NCBI GenBank assembly: GCA_029243545.1 | Contig: JAQWRV010000008.1 | Span: 22,857 to 86,856, forward strand | Length of the DNA stretch: 64,000 bases | From: Rhodospirillaceae bacterium | GTDB lineage: Bacteria; Pseudomonadota; Alphaproteobacteria; Rhodospirillales; Rhodospirillaceae | Reading direction: 5' to 3' | Part shown: piece by piece, positions 61,812 through 64,000 of the stretch | Layout: every line of letters starts with the position of its first letter | How positions within the stretch are numbered: position 1 is the first letter of the stretch | Made by a program: the position numbers and the translations under genes | Notes under the pieces: generated by a model | What the model was told of the DNA's origin: nothing | Database searches by the model: none | The model's input: the letters and a program-made list of their open reading frames with translations, nothing else

Positions 61812-62627
61812 TTAGGCTGCTGACTCTAGACAGAACTCGCCCACGGCTTTGCACCAGGCTTCTGTACATAGATCGACCGTGTAGATATTTCCGCCCGGTA
61901 TAACCTTGGTTGGGATATTGGGTATGAGCGGCAAGACCTGTTCAATGTTTGGTGTCTCCACATCCCGGTCTCCGTAAACGATGAGTATGGGGCAGGTGAT
62001 TAGTTTTAGCCGCTCCGTTAGGTCGTATTTGTAAACAGCGTGATAAGCCGAGATGGCAGACACTCCGGTCATTACGGCTGTCAGAAACCTTTTCTGGAAA
62101 ACCCTTGGATCAATCGGCGCTGCCACCGGCCAGCGGGCCTGCCATAAATCGGTGAGGTGGGAGCCGTCTTCCTTCGGTGTCGGCGGCGGCTTCATTCTTG
62201 GTTGCCGGCGTGGCGCATCCTCCTCGAGTGGCGGGTGCAGCGGTGGGCCAGAAAGTGCTAAGGCGGTCACGCGAGATGCCGCTTGAATAGCAATTTGGAT
62301 GGCAAATGTTGCCCCTGTATGGGCGCCGCCCAGAGAAAAGGTCTCGATGCCAAGAGCGTCGGCCACGTCAATCACTGACTGGGCATAGTCTTCGGGCTCT
62401 AATACCCGGTCTGGCTTGTCGGACATGCCGTAACCGAGTGTGTCTAAAGCCACCGTGCGAAAATGTTGTCCAAGCACTGGCAGTGCCGCCTCGAACATTG
62501 TCCCGGCCTGCGGCGATTGATGCAGCAGCAATAGCGCCGGCGCGTTTGGTGTAGCGGTGTCGTAATAATGGATTTGTCCGAATGCTGTATCAGCGTAGCC
62601 GCGGCGGACACGGATGATGTCGCTCAC
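61812..62627 (-). CDS. Alpha/beta hydrolase-fold protein with His at the nucleophile position
   Basis: A ~271-residue alpha/beta-hydrolase: LLLLHQSPQAGTMFEAALPVLGQHFRTVALDTLGYGMSDKP, then SLGGAHTGATFAIQIA where the nucleophile elbow reads G-A-H-T-G instead of G-x-S-x-G, then ILIVYGDRDVETP. A similar HTG elbow occurs in a subgroup I recall from proteobacteria, so this may not be a classical serine hydrolase. I place the start at GTG 62627, which overlaps the VOC gene stop as GTGA and has AAGGA upstream. Confidence 0.8.
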   Translation of the reverse strand: MSDIIRVRRGYADTAFGQIHYYDTATPNAPALLLLHQSPQAGTMFEAALPVLGQHFRTVALDTLGYGMSDKPDRVLEPEDYAQSVIDVADALGIETFSLGGAHTGATFAIQIAIQAASRVTALALSGPPLHPPLEEDAPRRQPRMKPPPTPKEDGSHLTDLWQARWPVAAPIDPRVFQKRFLTAVMTGVSAISAYHAVYKYDLTERLKLITCPILIVYGDRDVETPNIEQVLPLIPNIPTKVIPGGNIYTVDLCTEAWCKAVGEFCLESAA

Positions 62628-63052
62628 CAGGTTCCTTGGTCGGGCATGGACGTCCAAGGTTCTTCAGGCGGCCGTGGGCCACCTTTCTGGAGCAACTCGA
62701 ACGAAATACCGTCTGGCGATTTCACGAAGGCCATAAAGCCGTCGCGCGGTGGCAGGTTCAGAGTGAGCCCCTTATCCATGAGCTCCTGGCAGGTTTCGTA
62801 GATATTTTCGACTTGGTAAGCCACATGACTGAAGGAACCATGTTTCTTACGGTCCTCTTCGTCGTGGTAATAGACAACTTCAATTTGTGAGTCCGTGTCA
62901 CCTGGCATCGCCAGAAAGACAATATCACATGGCCGCTGATGGCCTTTGAAACGCCGTACCTGTTCCATGCCCATGGTGCCACAATAGAAGTTGAGCGCTT
63001 CGTCCAAATCGGAGACGCGCACAGCCGTGTGAAGATATTTCATGGTGGTCAT
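62624..63052 (-). CDS. VOC family (glyoxalase I-like) protein
   Basis: A 142-residue single-module VOC protein: MKYLHTAVRVSDLDEALNFYCGTMGMEQVRRFK, IEVVYYHDEEDR, FSHVAYQVENIYETCQELMDKG, and FVKSPDGISFELLQKG, closely following lactoylglutathione lyase. Metal ligands His and Glu positions are visible (LHTAV, FELLQ). ATG 63052 has GGGA 8 bases upstream. Coupled to the alpha/beta hydrolase through GTGA. Confidence 0.82.
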   Translation of the reverse strand: MTTMKYLHTAVRVSDLDEALNFYCGTMGMEQVRRFKGHQRPCDIVFLAMPGDTDSQIEVVYYHDEEDRKKHGSFSHVAYQVENIYETCQELMDKGLTLNLPPRDGFMAFVKSPDGISFELLQKGGPRPPEEPWTSMPDQGTW

Positions 63053-63109
63053 AGGCACGATCCCGGCCGCTCCTCATCTGCAGCGACCGGGTTTCAATTC
63101 GTAAAGGTT

Positions 63110-63628
63110 TTACTCGCCGACTGGGTTGCGATTAGCCGGCGCAATCCAGCTAACTTCTCCATCCTTGAAGCGTTCGATTGCAGCTTGAAGAATGTCGTGG
63201 GGTTCACATCCGCGGGGGCAAAGGTTTTCAAGCTTAACGAGGTTAGCTTGTGCCGCTTCTTGGTTGCCCATCTTTAAGAACAACTCACCTTGATATTCCA
63301 AGGCACCCTTATGTGTTGGGTCCGACGCCAATGCTGCATTGTAGTTTTCCATGGCCGCATCGTATTTACCCATGCTGCGCAGGCTGTAGGCCTTGAGTGT
63401 CAGCGCTTCTGCATTTTCTGGGTACCATTCGATGATTTCGAAATCTAGGAAGGCAATTGCTTTGTCATACTCACCACCGTCGATCATCTCCTGAACTTCG
63501 GTGAAGTCGATGTCGCCTTCCAAGGGAAAGTCGACTCCGGCAATGGCCCAGGCTTGTCCAATCGTAAAGGCGAGAGCGACGGTGCCTGCAATAAGGCCTT
63601 TGATGGAAGTCGGTGTTTTAAGAATCAT
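63110..63628 (-). CDS. Exported TPR protein
   Basis: A 172-residue periplasmic protein: signal peptide GLIAGTVALAFTIGQAWA, then tetratricopeptide repeats (EVQEMIDGGEYDKAIAFLDFEIIEWYPENAEALTLKAYSLRSMGKYDAAMENYNAALASDPTHKGALEYQGELFLKMGNQEAAQANLVKL). A C-terminal LCPRGC pair could form a disulfide. Likely a protein-protein interaction module; partner unknown. Confidence 0.8.
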   Translation of the reverse strand: MILKTPTSIKGLIAGTVALAFTIGQAWAIAGVDFPLEGDIDFTEVQEMIDGGEYDKAIAFLDFEIIEWYPENAEALTLKAYSLRSMGKYDAAMENYNAALASDPTHKGALEYQGELFLKMGNQEAAQANLVKLENLCPRGCEPHDILQAAIERFKDGEVSWIAPANRNPVGE

Positions 63629-63720
63629 AGAATTTCCCTTTCTCTGTCATTCATCTCTCTGGATTTATAGTGCTTCTAACCCAGATTTCAACACAGGTTG
63701 AAGTGTTGCCTTCAGTTTAC

Positions 63721-63746
63721 CAAAAACCCCGCTCATTGGCGGGGCT
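63721..63746 (-). terminator. Intrinsic terminator
   Basis: On the minus strand GCCCCGCC, loop AATGA, GCGGGG, then TTTTTG. It ends the transcript of the gene that runs in from the right edge. Confidence 0.8.
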
Positions 63747-63795
63747 TCCAGTGTGTGTCGTAGATTAAGACGGCTAGCGAAAATCGATAGTCGTA

Positions 63796-64000
63796 TTATT
63801 TGTTTTCACGCTGGAACGCGGCTGAGACTGGGAGGTCACCTTCACGCAGAAGCGGGGAATAGGTCAGGTCAATGAAGCGATCACGATCTTTCTGCCATTC
63901 CGCTTCTTCTTCGGAGGTAGGCATGTACTTCTCGATCATGGCATTGGTGACGCCTTTTTCGGCGAGCAAGGCTTCGACCACTTTCATGCGGCGGCGGTTC
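63796..64000 (-). CDS. Unidentified protein, C-terminal part
   Basis: The minus-strand frame is open from the right edge (codons NRRRMKVVEALLAEKGVTNAMIEKYMPTSEEEAEWQKDRDRF...) to a stop at 63796. Either a short protein starting at ATG 63987 or, more likely, the end of a longer one beginning outside the window. Not recognised; helical and charged. Confidence 0.55.
   Translation of the reverse strand, partial: NRRRMKVVEALLAEKGVTNAMIEKYMPTSEEEAEWQKDRDRFIDLTYSPLLREGDLPVSAAFQRENK

Overview
The window looks like chromosomal DNA of an alphaproteobacterium, probably Rhodospirillales-like. The evidence is a decayed mipZ beside VWA and J-domain genes, the aminotransferase-hom-glpX-recJ run, a glnB-glnA operon behind a sigma-54 promoter, a class I PHA synthase and three tRNA genes. 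Most of it is housekeeping backbone. Interspersed are accessory genes rich in twin-arginine (Tat) signals, and one visibly A/T-richer island.

Layout. 1-8.8 kb: 3' end of a biotin-dependent acyl-CoA carboxylase alpha subunit, acylphosphatase, a Tat-exported superoxide dismutase, a VOC protein, an XRE regulator beside a broken DUF2975 gene, two Tat-exported DUF1838 proteins, lipB, tRNA-Leu, and a PAP/fibrillin-like gene with a GPH-type transporter. 8.9-16 kb: three SDR genes (one with ATT where its start should be), a methyltransferase, a small ORF coupled to a metallo-beta-lactamase-fold protein, an exported NmrA-like protein and an LhgO-like oxidase. 16-30 kb: truncated mipZ, VWA and J-domain proteins, galU-ugd-pgm, a D-Ala-D-Ala carboxypeptidase, clpS-clpA, glnB-glnA, tRNA-His, rplM-rpsI. 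30-49 kb: a third DUF1838 protein, an SGNH-like protein, a TPR-glycosyltransferase-like protein, argC, a gamma-class carbonic anhydrase, phnD-C-E-E, phaC, an OmpA-like lipoprotein, aminotransferase-hom-glpX-recJ, an HdeA-like protein and a GNAT acetyltransferase. 57.7-64 kb: a signal-less DUF1838 gene next to a tiny Tat-signal protein, then a Tat FAD oxidoreductase, triheme cytochrome c, alpha/beta hydrolase, VOC and TPR genes.

The most interesting part is 51.1-57.4 kb, just past tRNA-Glu and a tyrosine-recombinase remnant. Four proteins there match, one for one, the enzymes that make activated phosphoramidate for the Campylobacter jejuni capsule (the Cj1415-Cj1418 pathway): a PEP-synthase-like L-glutamine kinase, a C26 gamma-glutamyl-CDP-amidate hydrolase, a nucleotidyltransferase and an APS-kinase-like CDP-amidate kinase. 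A SAM methyltransferase and a sulfotransferase-like protein accompany them. The first three are coupled by GTGA overlaps. I infer an O-methyl phosphoramidate-type surface modification locus. The sulfotransferase-like protein could be the transferase, because the kinase product, a 3'-phospho nucleotide, resembles PAPS. A pair of roughly 65-75 bp imperfect direct repeats brackets the kinase gene.

Decay is visible at several places: DUF2975 with an internal stop, mipZ missing its ATPase half, a methyltransferase N-terminus after rpsI, the integrase tail, and the second tandem SDR with a lost or unusual start codon. All assignments come from reading the sequence and from memory of protein families. 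No database search was run.
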